A stretch of DNA of 64,000 bases from Streptomyces sp. SA15 (GTDB lineage: Bacteria > Actinomycetota > Actinomycetes > Streptomycetales > Streptomycetaceae): contig NZ_NTGE01000080.1 of assembly GCF_002291145.1 (NCBI RefSeq), forward strand, positions 1 through 64,000, in the 5' to 3' direction. The notes beneath the pieces were generated by a model. It saw only the letters and a program-made list of their open reading frames with translations. It had not been told where the DNA came from and made no database searches. The translations under genes were made by a program, and so were the position numbers. Shown in pieces: positions 10,581-19,312 of the stretch. The first letter of the stretch is position 1, and each line of letters starts with the position of its first letter.

Positions 10581-11357
10581 TCAGGCGTTGGGGTCGAACG
10601 CGATCCCGGACGGCTTCGCCGCCGCCAGGTGGGAGTTGAAGTTGCCGTCCTTCAGACCGAAGTTGGCGCTGCCGAAGTTGTACGCGCTCAGCTTGTCGCG
10701 CACGCCGGCCGGGTAGCCGTTCCAGCCGACCAGCGGCGGGTACTGCCAGGTGCCCTTGTGGTTCTCCGGCGGCTCGTCGCCCGAGCCCGCCAGGCGGAAG
10801 CAGTGCGTGCCGGCGCCGTCCTTGTGGTAGACGATCTTCGCGTGAGTGCCGTCGAAGCGGACCGCGGAGGCCGCGCTCACGGTGAACGAGCCGTGGTTGG
10901 ACGTCGACACGTACTTGACCTGGTTGTCCTGCACCCACACCACGACGTGCTCGAAGTCGTGCCGGTGCCCGCCGATGCCGCTGCCGGCGACGGCCTGGTC
11001 CTTCTCGAAGTACAGGCCGTACATGTAGGCGCACCAGCCGTTGTTGCACTTGTAGCGCGAGTAGCTGTTGGTGTTGTCGAGGTCCGAGGCGTCGCGGCAG
11101 TCGCCGTTGAGTGCGCCGGAAGGGTTGAGTCCGCCGTTGATCGTGCCGTCGGGGCCGATGGCGGGAGTGGAGTAGCACCCGTCGGTGTCGTAGTCGAAGG
11201 CCGGCTGGTAGGTCTTCTCGGCGGCTTCGGCGTTGGCGGGCAGTGCCCGCGGCGGGGCGGCGAAGGCGACGGTGGGGAAGGCGACGACGAGGGCGGCGGC
11301 GCCGGCCAGGCCGGTGAGCCATCTCCTGCGGTGAGCCTTGAACGACGGTGACGACAC
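10581..11357 (-). CDS. Secreted NPP1 (necrosis-inducing-like) protein
   Basis: 258 residues from the GTG at 11357 (GAGGAGG upstream). A signal peptide is evident: RRRWLTGLAGAAALVVAFPT, then AFAAP as the likely cleavage region. The mature part carries the NPP1 hallmark GHRHDFEHVVVWV, where family members usually have GHRHDWE, the metal-binding heptad. Four cysteines suggest disulfides. NLP/NPP1 proteins are secreted and some are cytolytic towards plants; many bacterial ones have no known role. It is transcribed alone and ends at a strong hairpin. Confidence 0.88.
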   Translation of the reverse strand: MSSPSFKAHRRRWLTGLAGAAALVVAFPTVAFAAPPRALPANAEAAEKTYQPAFDYDTDGCYSTPAIGPDGTINGGLNPSGALNGDCRDASDLDNTNSYSRYKCNNGWCAYMYGLYFEKDQAVAGSGIGGHRHDFEHVVVWVQDNQVKYVSTSNHGSFTVSAASAVRFDGTHAKIVYHKDGAGTHCFRLAGSGDEPPENHKGTWQYPPLVGWNGYPAGVRDKLSAYNFGSANFGLKDGNFNSHLAAAKPSGIAFDPNA

Positions 11358-11501
11358 TGCGTCCTCCTCTTGGTCCGGGCGCAGCCCAACGGCTGTGGGG
11401 GGCAAGGGAGTTCAGCTTCCCGACTTTTCATGTCCGCGCCAAGAGGGGCGCAGGCGTCTCTCCGGTTACGGCCGCCCCAACAGTTGGGTCTTGACGGAGG
11501 C

Positions 11502-12482
11502 TCAGAGCAGGTCGTCCGGCAGATCGGCCGCCGAATCATCGGGCGTGAGGTCCGGCCGCAGGCGCAGCCAGGACGGCTGGCGCAGCATCCCGGCCCGGGT
11601 ACGGGTGCTGTAGCGGACCTCGCCGACCAGCCGGGGCAGCACCCAGTGGGCGCCCGCCACCGGCGGGACGGGATCGAAGGGGCACACGTCCGTCGCGGCG
11701 GCCCGCAGCAGCGCGGCGAGCTCGGTCCGCTCCGCCTCGCTCCAGCCGGTGCCCACACCGCCGACGTAGCGCAGGCGCCCGGCGGCGCGCTGTCCGACCA
11801 GTAGGGCGCCCGGCAGGCCCGTGAGCCGTCCCTTGCCCGGCAGCCAGCCGCCCACGACGACGTCCGCGCTGCGCATGTTCCGGATCTTGATCCAGGCCCG
11901 GGAGCGCACCCCGGGCTCGTACACCGAGTCCAGCCGCTTGCAGACCAGGCCCTCCAGGCCGTGCTCGCGGGTGGCCCGCAGGGCCTGCTCGCCGTGGCCG
12001 ACGAGCGCTCCCGGGGTCGACCAGGCGGGGCCGGCCAGGCCCAGCTCCTCCAGCAGTGCACGGCGCCGGGCGTAGGGGAGCTTGAGCAGGGACCGTTGCC
12101 CCAGGTGCATCACGTCGAACAGCACCAGATGGACGGGGACCTCCAGCGCCCGGCGGGCCGCCCTGCCGGCCGCGTGGACCAGGCCCATGCGGGACTGCAG
12201 CAACTGGAAGTCGGCACGGCCCTGTTCGTCCAGGGCCAGTACCTCCCCGTCCAGCACGGCCGGCGTGGCGCCGAGGGCACGGCCCAGCGGCCGCAGCTCG
12301 GGATACGCGGCGGTGACGATCTCCCCGGAGCGGGCGCGCAGCATGACGCTGCCGTCCCCGGGGAGATAGATCACCACCCGCTGGCCGTCCTGCTTGGTCT
12401 CGTAGGCCCAGCGCGCGTCCTGCGCGGCGGGCGGCAGGGTGCCGGGCGTGGCGAGCATGGGAGAGATCAGCGGGAGGCTCAC
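11502..12482 (-). CDS. ATP-dependent DNA ligase (LigC/LigD ligase-domain type)
   Basis: 326 residues. The nucleotidyl-transferase motif I is ETKQDGQR (KxDG, adenylated Lys), followed by LDGEVLALD (motif III), EGLVCKRLDSVYEPG (motif IV) and WIKIRN (motif V). The OB-fold part includes VVVGGWLPGKGRLTGLPGAL. It has neither polymerase nor phosphoesterase domain, so it is a stand-alone ligase for nick sealing or end joining. A second, destroyed ligase gene of the LigD type is split between 22.6 and 26.9 kb. Confidence 0.9.
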   Translation of the reverse strand: MSLPLISPMLATPGTLPPAAQDARWAYETKQDGQRVVIYLPGDGSVMLRARSGEIVTAAYPELRPLGRALGATPAVLDGEVLALDEQGRADFQLLQSRMGLVHAAGRAARRALEVPVHLVLFDVMHLGQRSLLKLPYARRRALLEELGLAGPAWSTPGALVGHGEQALRATREHGLEGLVCKRLDSVYEPGVRSRAWIKIRNMRSADVVVGGWLPGKGRLTGLPGALLVGQRAAGRLRYVGGVGTGWSEAERTELAALLRAAATDVCPFDPVPPVAGAHWVLPRLVGEVRYSTRTRAGMLRQPSWLRLRPDLTPDDSAADLPDDLL

Positions 12483-12567
12483 GGGTCAGTTCTCGACGGC
12501 TCCGCTCACCCGCACGCCCGCTTCCCGCCGGTTTCCCCTGAACGGCGCCGTCCGGCGAGTATCCGCC

Positions 12568-14049
12568 TCAGTTCACCGAGGGTGCGCCGGCCGACGATTC
12601 CGCGGCCACCGGGGGCGTGGCCGCCACGGCCTCGGTCCGCCGCCCCGGAATGAACGCGGCGATGGCGAAGGCGAGGAGCGCCGCCCCGGCGCCGATGGCC
12701 ATGACCGTCTTGAAGCCGTCCTCGGACGGCAGGGCGTAGCCGCCGAGGTCGATGGTCATCTGCGCGAGGATGACACCGGCGATGGCGCTGGCCACCGACG
12801 TGCCGATGGACCGCATCAGGGTGTTGAGACTGTTCGCCGCGGCCGTCTCGCTCGCGGGCACCGCGCCCATGATCAGAGCGGGCATCGAGCCGTACGTGAA
12901 ACCGATGCCGGCGCCGATCACGCAGGAGACCATCACCAGGTGCCAGACCTCGGACATCAGCACGATGTTCAGGCCGTAGCCACAGGCCACGATCAGCGCG
13001 CCGATCATCAGCGTCACCTTGGGGCCCTTGGCCTTGGAGACGGCCGCCGAGACGGGGGCCGTGGCCATCATCACCAGGCCGGAGGGGGCCATGACCAGGC
13101 CGGCGGTCAGCAGGGACCTGCCGAGGCCGTAGCCGGTCCGGGTGGGCAGCTGGAGCAGCTGCGGCAGCACCAGCGACATGGCGAACATCGAGAAGCCGAC
13201 CGCCACCGAGGCGAGGTTGGTCACCAGCACCTGGCGGCGGGCGGTGGTGCGCAGGTCCACCAGCGGTGCCTCCGTGCGCAGTTCGTACCAGCCCCACGCC
13301 AGCAGGACGAGCACGGCGGCGGCGAACAGGCCGAGCGTGGTGCCGCCGGTCCAGCCCCAGTCGCCGCCCTTGGAGATCGCCAGCAGCAGACAGACCAGGC
13401 CCACCGCCATACCGATGCCGCCGACCAGGTCGAAGCGGCCGCCGGTGCGTACCTTCGACTCCGGGACGAAGGCCGGGACGAGCACGAGAGCGATCAAGCC
13501 CATCGCGGCGGAGGCCCAGAACAGGACGTGCCAGTCGAAGTTGTCGGCGATCAGCGCGGCCGTGGGCAGGCCCAGGGCGCCGCCGACGCCGAGGGAGGCG
13601 CTCATCAGGGCGGTGGCCCCGGCGAGCCGCTCGGCGGGCAGCTCGTCGCGCATGATGCTGATGCCGAGCGGCACGACACCGGCCGCCAGACCCTGCAGGG
13701 CCCGGCCGACGATCATCGGGACCAGGACGTCGCTCAGCGCGCACACCACTGAGCCGGTCACCAGCATCACGACGCTGATCAGAAGCATGCGGCGCTTGCC
13801 GAACATGTCGCCGAGGCGGCCGACCACCGGTGTCGCCACCGCCGCCGCCAGCAGCGTCGCGGTCACCGCCCACGCCGTGTCCGAGGCCGGGGCGTCCAGG
13901 AGCCTCGGCAGGTCGGGGACGATCGGGATGACCAGGGTCTGCATCAGCGAGACGACGATTCCGGCGAAGGCCAGCACCACCACCACGGCGTTCGAGCTCG
14001 GCGGGGCGTCATCCCCCGCGTCGGCGGGTCTGGCAAGGGTGTCGGACAT
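12568..14049 (-). CDS. MFS multidrug transporter, DHA2 type
   Basis: 493 residues with about 14 hydrophobic helices, the size of the drug:H+ antiporter-2 group. Motif A between TM2 and TM3 reads GRLGDMFGKRRM and the motif C region is near LMSASLGVGGALGLPTAALI. It probably exports toxic compounds or metabolites. It is divergent from a TetR regulator, with a perfect palindrome 51 bp upstream of its start, so it is likely repressed by that regulator. Confidence 0.92.
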   Translation of the reverse strand: MSDTLARPADAGDDAPPSSNAVVVVLAFAGIVVSLMQTLVIPIVPDLPRLLDAPASDTAWAVTATLLAAAVATPVVGRLGDMFGKRRMLLISVVMLVTGSVVCALSDVLVPMIVGRALQGLAAGVVPLGISIMRDELPAERLAGATALMSASLGVGGALGLPTAALIADNFDWHVLFWASAAMGLIALVLVPAFVPESKVRTGGRFDLVGGIGMAVGLVCLLLAISKGGDWGWTGGTTLGLFAAAVLVLLAWGWYELRTEAPLVDLRTTARRQVLVTNLASVAVGFSMFAMSLVLPQLLQLPTRTGYGLGRSLLTAGLVMAPSGLVMMATAPVSAAVSKAKGPKVTLMIGALIVACGYGLNIVLMSEVWHLVMVSCVIGAGIGFTYGSMPALIMGAVPASETAAANSLNTLMRSIGTSVASAIAGVILAQMTIDLGGYALPSEDGFKTVMAIGAGAALLAFAIAAFIPGRRTEAVAATPPVAAESSAGAPSVN

Positions 14050-14100
14050 GGCGGAGGCCTTTCGGAGGCGCGGTGAAGGAGTCAGGAACCTGAGCGAGCA

Positions 14101-14120
14101 TAAGTCAGCTGCTTGACTTA
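14101..14120. promoter_or_regulatory. Palindromic operator for the MFS gene
   Basis: TAAGTCA at 14101-14107 and TGACTTA at 14114-14120 form a perfect inverted repeat around GCTGCT, in an AT-rich patch upstream of the MFS start at 14049. It is the obvious candidate site for the divergent TetR protein. Confidence 0.7.
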
Positions 14121-14300
14121 CATTAGGGGCAGGGCGTGCGTGCCCGTGATGCGATTCAGGGGCAGCCGTCGGCCCATGCGCGGGACCGTCCAGGAGGTGC
14201 AGTTGCGTAGGCTTCCGTCACTGGAAAGCGCCGCTGAGGCGGCGGACCCGCGGCGGCTCGAGGGGCTGGCCGTCGCCGGGGTGTCCGAAGCCCCGGTGCG

Positions 14301-14963
14301 GTGGTGATCATGGCGGGCGGGACGGTGCGGGCCGAACAGGTCAGCGCGACACGGGAGCTGATCCTGACCGCGGCGGAGCGGCTGTTCGCCGAGCGCGGCG
14401 TGTACGCGGTGTCCAACCGTCAGGTCAGCGAGGCCGCCGGGCAGGGCAACAATGCGGCGGTCGGCTATCACTTCGGTACCAAGGCCGACCTCGTACGGGC
14501 GATCATGCGCAAGCACGCGGCTCGGATCGAGGAGATCCGCGCCCGGCTGCTGGCCGCGACCGGTGACTCCACGGACGTGCGCGACTGGGTGGACTGCCTG
14601 GTGCGCCCGGTGCCGGAACACCTCGCGGCGCTCGGCAGTCCCACCTGGTTCGCCCGGTTCTGTGCCCAGGTGATGACCGACCCGGCGCTCCAGCAGATCA
14701 TGGTGGAGGAGTCGCTCTCCTCGCCGTCCCTGAGGCGGATCGTCGAGGGGCTCAACCGGTGTCTGCCCGATCTGCCCGCCGAAGTCCGCGCCGAACGCGG
14801 CGAGATGGCGCGCCATCTGATCGTGCACATGGCCGCCGAGCGGGAGCGGGCCCTGGCGGAGAACACCCCCACGCCCCGTTCCAGCTGGCACGACGCGACC
14901 ACAGGCCTGGTGGACGCGGTCGTCGGCATGTGGCTGGCACCGGTCACTCCGGCCGTTACTTGA
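14301..14963 (+). CDS. TetR family transcriptional regulator
   Basis: 220 residues from the GTG at 14301, or 217 from the ATG at 14310. The N-terminal HTH is canonical: TRELILTAAERLFAERGVYA, SNRQVSEAAGQGNNAAVGYH and FGTKADLVRAIM. The C-terminal ligand domain is variable. It is divergent from the MFS pump, which it probably represses until ligand binds. The stretch 14121-14300 before it holds a small open frame overlapping its start by a few bases, which may be non-coding. Confidence 0.9.
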   Translation: MVIMAGGTVRAEQVSATRELILTAAERLFAERGVYAVSNRQVSEAAGQGNNAAVGYHFGTKADLVRAIMRKHAARIEEIRARLLAATGDSTDVRDWVDCLVRPVPEHLAALGSPTWFARFCAQVMTDPALQQIMVEESLSSPSLRRIVEGLNRCLPDLPAEVRAERGEMARHLIVHMAAERERALAENTPTPRSSWHDATTGLVDAVVGMWLAPVTPAVT

Positions 14964-14987
14964 GTCAGGCAAGCAGAGCGGTAGGGT
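14960..14987 (+). promoter_or_regulatory. Promoter for a likely leaderless response-regulator mRNA
   Basis: TTGAGT at 14960-14965 and TAGGGT at 14982-14987 are 16 bases apart and would place the transcript start at or next to the ATG at 14995. The -35 sits in TTACTTGAGT, which recurs at 18678-18687 before another gene. Confidence 0.45.
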
Positions 14988-14994
14988 GAGTCGC

Positions 14995-15717
14995 ATGTAC
15001 GGCAGCACCCGTGAGAAACCGGCGCTCGCCCGCGGGGCCGGCCAGCACCTCCTGATCGTCGTCGAGGAGCCGGACGTCGCCGAGCTGCTCTCCACCACCC
15101 TGGAACTCGCGGGATACCGGATCACCGTGGTCGGCACCGGAGCCGAGGCTCTGGCGCGGCTCGCGGAGCGGCGGATCGATCTGGTGGTCGTCGACGCGGC
15201 GCTGCCGGACGTGGCGAGCCTCGGCCGGAACCGGCCGGCTGTCCTCAACCGGCCGCCGGTGCTCGTGCTGACGGCGTACGACTCCCTGGACCGGCTCGTG
15301 CCCGAACTGGGCCTGGGGGAGCGGGACTACGTCACCAAGCCCTTCCGGGTCGCTGAGGTCCTGGCCCGGGTGGAGGTCCTGCTGCGCGGCAGAGGCGCCG
15401 GACAGTCCCGGAACACCGCGCTGGAGTACGGCGATCTGGTTCTGGACGACACCCTGTGCGCGGCGCGGCGCGGGACGCGGGCGCTGGATCTGACGCCCGC
15501 CGAGTACCGGCTGCTGCGTCATCTCCTGGTCAACGCGCACAGGGTGCTGACGAAGGAACAGATCGGCCGGTACGTCTGGGGCGACTTCCGCGGCGACAAC
15601 GCGATCGAGCAGCTCGTCTCCCGGCTGCGGCGCAAAGTGGACCGGGACGCGCCCGTGCTGATTCACACTCGCCGAGGCTTCGGCTACTGGCTGGGGAGCG
15701 CCGACGCCGAGTCCTGA
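14995..15717 (+). CDS. OmpR-family response regulator (orphan)
   Basis: 240 residues. The receiver domain (residues about 15-125) has the acidic pair in LLIVVEEPD, the phosphorylatable Asp in LVVVDAALPD and the Lys in DYVTKPF. A winged-helix effector domain follows, with LDLTPAEYRLLRHLL, VLTKEQIGRYVWGD and HTRRGFGYWL. No histidine kinase gene is adjacent. The ATG at 14995 is preferred over the GTG at 14986 because the promoter suggests leaderless translation. Target genes are unknown; the P450 operon follows downstream. Confidence 0.88.
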   Translation: MYGSTREKPALARGAGQHLLIVVEEPDVAELLSTTLELAGYRITVVGTGAEALARLAERRIDLVVVDAALPDVASLGRNRPAVLNRPPVLVLTAYDSLDRLVPELGLGERDYVTKPFRVAEVLARVEVLLRGRGAGQSRNTALEYGDLVLDDTLCAARRGTRALDLTPAEYRLLRHLLVNAHRVLTKEQIGRYVWGDFRGDNAIEQLVSRLRRKVDRDAPVLIHTRRGFGYWLGSADAES

Positions 15718-15791
15718 GGGTGCGCCTTGAGAGGCCGACCTCATTTTCAACTCCCTTACAAAGCACGGGATTTGCCGCCCAAAAACCCGGT

Positions 15792-15838
15792 GTGATCTGA
15801 GTCACGTCAGCCTTCGGTCAGGAAACTGACGGGAAGGC
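15792..15838 (+). promoter_or_regulatory. Crp-like site and stem-loop upstream of the P450 operon
   Basis: GTGATCTGAGTCAC at 15792-15805 fits the streptomycete Crp pattern GTG(N6)GNCAC. Right after it, GCCTTCGGTCAG pairs with CTGACGGGAAGGC around GAAA (15810-15838), forming a strong stem-loop. The hairpin may terminate the response-regulator transcript or act in the leader of the P450 operon. A/T-rich stretches at 15740-15790 may hold the promoter. Confidence 0.5.
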
Positions 15839-15932
15839 GTCAGCCCCTTCTGTTTGCATGTGTGCATCGAGGCCTCGACGACTTCACCCCGGTGCCCCCC
15901 TTCAGGCGGAGCCCCCCACCCCGAGGAGAACC

Positions 15933-17162
15933 ATGGCCGACACCCTGACCGGTACGACGCCCGAGGCGGCCGCAGCGGTCCCCGAGTTCCCGATGGCCAG
16001 GGCGGCGGGCTGCCCCTTCGACCCGCCGCCGGCCCTCCAGGCCCAGCAGGACGAAGGGCGGCTCGTCAAGGTCCGCCTCTGGGACGGCAGTACGCCCTGG
16101 CTGGTGACCCGCTACGAGGACCAGCGCGCCCTGCTCCTCGACCCGAGGGTCAGCGCCGACATCACCAGCCCCGGATATCCGCTCCAGGCGCCCAGCAACG
16201 GCAAGAACAACATCAGCTTCATCCTGATGGACGACCCGGAGCACGCCCGGCTGCGGCGCATGGTGACGGCGCCCTTCGCGGTGAAGCGGGTCGAGGCGCT
16301 GCGCCCCGGCGTCCAGAAGATCGTGGACGACCTGATCGACGACATGCTCGCCGCCGGCGGACCCGTCGACCTGGTGGAGGCGTTCGCCCTGCCGGTGCCC
16401 TCGCTGGTGATCTGCCAACTGCTCGGAGTGCCCTACGCGGACCACGACTTCTTCCAGGAGAACAGCAAGACCCTCATCAAGCGGGACGCGGCCATGGAGG
16501 ACCGCATGGCCGCCCACGGGAAACTGATCGGCTACCTCGACGATCTGATGGGCCACAAGATGACCCACCCCGGCGACGACCTGCTCTCCGGGCTCGTGGA
16601 GCGCGTCGACTCGGGCGAGCTGGCCCGCCAGGAGGCCGCCCAGATGGGCGTCCTGCTGCTCCTCGCCGGCCACGAGACCACCGCCAACATGATCGCCCTC
16701 GGCACGCTCGCGCTACTCGAACACCCGGACCAGTTGGCCCTGTTGCGCGACACCGACGACCCCAAGCTGGTCGCCTCGGCGGTGGAGGAACTGCTCCGTT
16801 ACCTGAACATCGTGCACGGCGGCCGGCGCCGGGCCGCGCTGGAGGACATCGAGATCGCGGGGCAGGTGATCCGGGCCGGCGAGGGCATGATCATGCCGAA
16901 CGACATCGCCAACCGGGACCCCGAGGCCTTCCCCGACCCGGACCGGCTGGACATCACGCGCGACGCCCGCCGGCACGTGGCCTTCGGCTTCGGCGTGCAC
17001 CAGTGCCTGGGCCAGCCGCTGGCCCGCATGGAGCTCCAGGTCGTCTACAGCACCCTCTACCGCCGCATCCCGGCACTGCGGCTCGCCGCCGAGGTGGACA
17101 CCCTGCCGTTCAAGCACGACGGATCGGTCTACGGCGTCTACGAACTGCCCGTCACCTGGTGA
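15933..17162 (+). CDS. Cytochrome P450 (CYP105-like)
   Basis: 409 residues, normal for soluble bacterial P450s. The I-helix reads LLLLAGHETTANM (AGxET), the K-helix VEELLRYLN (ExxR) and the heme loop FGFGVHQCLGQPLAR with the Cys ligand. It hydroxylates an unknown substrate with electrons from the ferredoxin and reductase encoded next. CCGAGGAGAA precedes the ATG at 15933. The CYP105-like call rests on overall resemblance and the adjacent 3Fe-4S ferredoxin. Confidence 0.92.
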   Translation: MADTLTGTTPEAAAAVPEFPMARAAGCPFDPPPALQAQQDEGRLVKVRLWDGSTPWLVTRYEDQRALLLDPRVSADITSPGYPLQAPSNGKNNISFILMDDPEHARLRRMVTAPFAVKRVEALRPGVQKIVDDLIDDMLAAGGPVDLVEAFALPVPSLVICQLLGVPYADHDFFQENSKTLIKRDAAMEDRMAAHGKLIGYLDDLMGHKMTHPGDDLLSGLVERVDSGELARQEAAQMGVLLLLAGHETTANMIALGTLALLEHPDQLALLRDTDDPKLVASAVEELLRYLNIVHGGRRRAALEDIEIAGQVIRAGEGMIMPNDIANRDPEAFPDPDRLDITRDARRHVAFGFGVHQCLGQPLARMELQVVYSTLYRRIPALRLAAEVDTLPFKHDGSVYGVYELPVTW

Positions 17163-17212
17163 ACGCGCCACCGACGGCCCACCCCCCACCGATATCGAAC
17201 GAGGTACAGAAC

Positions 17213-17410
17213 ATGCATGTGGAACTGGACGAGCCGAAGTGCGTCGCGTCGGGACAGTGCGTGATGGCCGCCCCCGAAGTCTTCGACCAGCGGGACGAGG
17301 ACGGCATCGCCTTCGTCCTGGACGACAAACCCCCGGCGGACTCCCTCGACGACGTGCGCGAAGCGGTGGCGATCTGTCCGGCCGCCGCCATCCGGCTGGT
17401 CGAGCAGTGA
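17213..17410 (+). CDS. 3Fe-4S ferredoxin
   Basis: 65 residues with three cluster cysteines at positions 10, 16 and 55 (PKCVASGQCVMAAPEVF ... ICPAAAI). The second ligand position of 4Fe-4S proteins is non-cysteine, which is typical of P450-partner 3Fe-4S ferredoxins. It carries electrons from the next gene's reductase to the P450. GAGGTA precedes the ATG. The stop overlaps the reductase start (GTGA). Confidence 0.92.
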   Translation: MHVELDEPKCVASGQCVMAAPEVFDQRDEDGIAFVLDDKPPADSLDDVREAVAICPAAAIRLVEQ

Positions 17411-18594
17411 AGCGGATCGTCGTCGTCGGTGCCTCGGCCGCCGGGCTCGCGGCGGCCGAGACCCTCCGCCGCGAGGGCTACGACGGCATCCTCACCCTCG
17501 TCGGAGACGAGGCGCTGCCCCCGTACGACCGCCCGCCCCTGTCGAAGCAACTCCTGGCCGCGGAGTGGGAGTCCGACCGGCTCGCGCTGCGCACCTCCGC
17601 CGACCTGGCCGCCCTCGACCTCGACCTGCGGCTCGGCGTGGCGGCGACAGGCCTCGAACTCACCGACCGCACCGTCGCGTTGGCCGACGGCTGCGAAGTG
17701 CCGTACGACGGACTGATCGTGGCCACCGGGGTGAGGCCGCGCAGACTGCCCGGAGAGGGCGCGCACGTGCTGCGCACGCTCGACGACGCCCTGAGGCTGC
17801 GGGACCGGCTCGCGCCGGGGCGGCGGCTGGTCGTGGTGGGCGCCGGTTTCCTCGGCGCGGAGGCCGCCGCCGTGGCCTGGCGCCTCGGCGCCCGGGTCAC
17901 CCTCCTCGAACCCGCCCCGGTGCCGCTGGCGCACGCGGTCGGCACGGAGGTCGGTGAGGTACTGACCCGGGTCCATCTGGACCGGGGCGTGGACCTGCGC
18001 TGCGGGGTCACCGTGACCGAGGTGACCGAGGACGGGGTGCGGCTCCCGGACGGCGAGCTGGTCGAGGCCGACGAGGTGCTCGTCGCCGTCGGCTCGCTGC
18101 CGAACACCGAATGGCTCGACGGAAGCGGACTGCCCCTGGGCGACGGCGTGTTGTGCGACGAGTACTGCGAGACCACGCGGAACGTTTACGCGGCCGGTGA
18201 CGTCGCCCGCTGGTACAACCCGCTGTTCGGGGTGGCGATGCGCATCGAGCATCGCACCAACGCCGCCGAACAGGGCATGGCCGCCGCCCGCAACCTGCTC
18301 CGCCCCGAGGCACGCAGGCCCTTCGCCCCGGTGCCGTACTTCTGGTCCGACCAGTACGACATGAAAATCCAGGCGTACGGCTTCCTGCGCGGCCACGACG
18401 AGGTCGCCGTGGTGGACGGGGACCTGGCGGAGCGCCGGTTCGTCGCCGTGTACCGCACCGGCGACCGGGTGAGCGGTGCCCTGGCGGTCGGTATGCCGCC
18501 CAAGGCGATCCGGCTGTGGCGGCAGGCGATCGCGGCGGGCGCGGTGTGGCACGAGACCGTGCGCGCCGAGGCCTCGGTGAGCGAGGCGTCGTAA
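17407..18594 (+). CDS. FAD-dependent ferredoxin reductase
   Basis: 395 residues of the oxygenase-coupled NAD(P)H:ferredoxin reductase family. An FAD Rossmann motif (VVVGASAAGLAAAETL) starts the protein, an NAD(P) motif (LVVVGAGFLGAEAAAVAWRL) lies near residue 140, and YAAGDVARW near residue 263 is the second FAD motif. A reductase C-terminal domain follows. It completes a three-component P450 system. GTG start overlapping the ferredoxin stop. Confidence 0.93.
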   Translation: MKRIVVVGASAAGLAAAETLRREGYDGILTLVGDEALPPYDRPPLSKQLLAAEWESDRLALRTSADLAALDLDLRLGVAATGLELTDRTVALADGCEVPYDGLIVATGVRPRRLPGEGAHVLRTLDDALRLRDRLAPGRRLVVVGAGFLGAEAAAVAWRLGARVTLLEPAPVPLAHAVGTEVGEVLTRVHLDRGVDLRCGVTVTEVTEDGVRLPDGELVEADEVLVAVGSLPNTEWLDGSGLPLGDGVLCDEYCETTRNVYAAGDVARWYNPLFGVAMRIEHRTNAAEQGMAAARNLLRPEARRPFAPVPYFWSDQYDMKIQAYGFLRGHDEVAVVDGDLAERRFVAVYRTGDRVSGALAVGMPPKAIRLWRQAIAAGAVWHETVRAEASVSEAS

Positions 18595-18604
18595 ACGGTC
18601 CGGA

Positions 18605-18639
18605 GGGACGCCGGCAGCCGTGCGGGGCGCCGGCGTCCC
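18605..18639 (+). terminator. Terminator of the P450 operon
   Basis: GGGACGCCGG at 18605-18614 pairs perfectly with CCGGCGTCCC at 18630-18639, 10 bp after the reductase stop. No T-tract. Confidence 0.7.
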
Positions 18640-18640
18640 A

Positions 18641-19096
18641 CCGCGACGCCGGGGCGCGCGGCATGCAGGGCGTCAAATTACTTGAGTTACGCAACAAGAT
18701 GCTAAAGTGGCTCGTATGTCCACACCACCGCTCCCCGACGTCCCGTCCCCGGAAGTCATCGAGATCGAGCGGGCGCTCACCCGCATCACCTACCTGAGCA
18801 CGCGCGCCCGTCAGCACGACCGCCTGATGGCCCTGGCCGACGTACCGCTGGACCGCGCGGCCGTGGCGCTGCTGCGCCAGGTCGCCGATTCCGAGCCGCT
18901 GCGCCCCGGGGAGCTGGCCACCCGGCTGGGCGTGGAGGCCTCGCACGTCACGCGCACGGTGCAGCAGCTGCAGAAGTCCGGCTACGTCACCCGCGTCCCC
19001 GACCCCGACGACCGCCGCGCCCAGCGCATTCAGCTCACCGACGCCGGACAGCGGGCCATCGACCGGATCCGCGACGCCGGGGCGCGCGGCATGCAG
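18641..19096. repeat. Pair of exact 28-bp direct repeats around the marR promoter and 5' half
   Basis: Bases 18641-18668 and 19069-19096 are identical (CCGCGACGCCGGGG... to ...GGCATGCAG). The second copy encodes part of the MarR C-terminal helix (RDAGARGMQ); the first lies just before the marR promoter. It looks like a relic of a duplicated marR 3' end. Recombination between the copies would delete 428 bp including the promoter and DNA-binding region. Confidence 0.75.
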
Positions 19097-19234
19097 CTGG
19101 CCCTGGCCGAGTGGTCGCCCGAGGAACTGCGGCAGCTCGCCACGCTCTTCCACCGCATGGTCGACGACTTCCTCTCGCACGCCGTCGACTACGAGGCCGA
19201 ACAGCAGCCCGTGTCCCCGGCGGGCGGCGCCTGA
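18716..19234 (+). CDS. MarR family transcriptional regulator
   Basis: 172 residues. The winged helix includes LRPGELATRLGVEASHVTRT and the wing VPDPDDRRAQRIQLTDAG. TTGAGT at 18682-18687 and a TAAAGT-like -10 at 18703-18708 would start the RNA close to the ATG at 18716, so a leaderless message is likely; the GTG at 18707 is the alternative. It sits upstream of a DoxX-like and a peroxiredoxin gene, which suggests a redox-responsive role, by inference only. Confidence 0.87.
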   Translation: MSTPPLPDVPSPEVIEIERALTRITYLSTRARQHDRLMALADVPLDRAAVALLRQVADSEPLRPGELATRLGVEASHVTRTVQQLQKSGYVTRVPDPDDRRAQRIQLTDAGQRAIDRIRDAGARGMQLALAEWSPEELRQLATLFHRMVDDFLSHAVDYEAEQQPVSPAGGA

Positions 19235-19312
19235 CCCGCGGGCCGGGCCCTGGCCGGAAGGGGCGTACTACGGTCCAGTAACATCGCGCGGCAGGTCACC
19301 AGAGGAGGAACC

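Noticed and set aside
14113..14307. Small ORF between the MFS and tetR genes
   Set aside because: No convincing ribosome binding site, starts within the operator region; more likely promoter DNA. A coupled leader ORF cannot be excluded.
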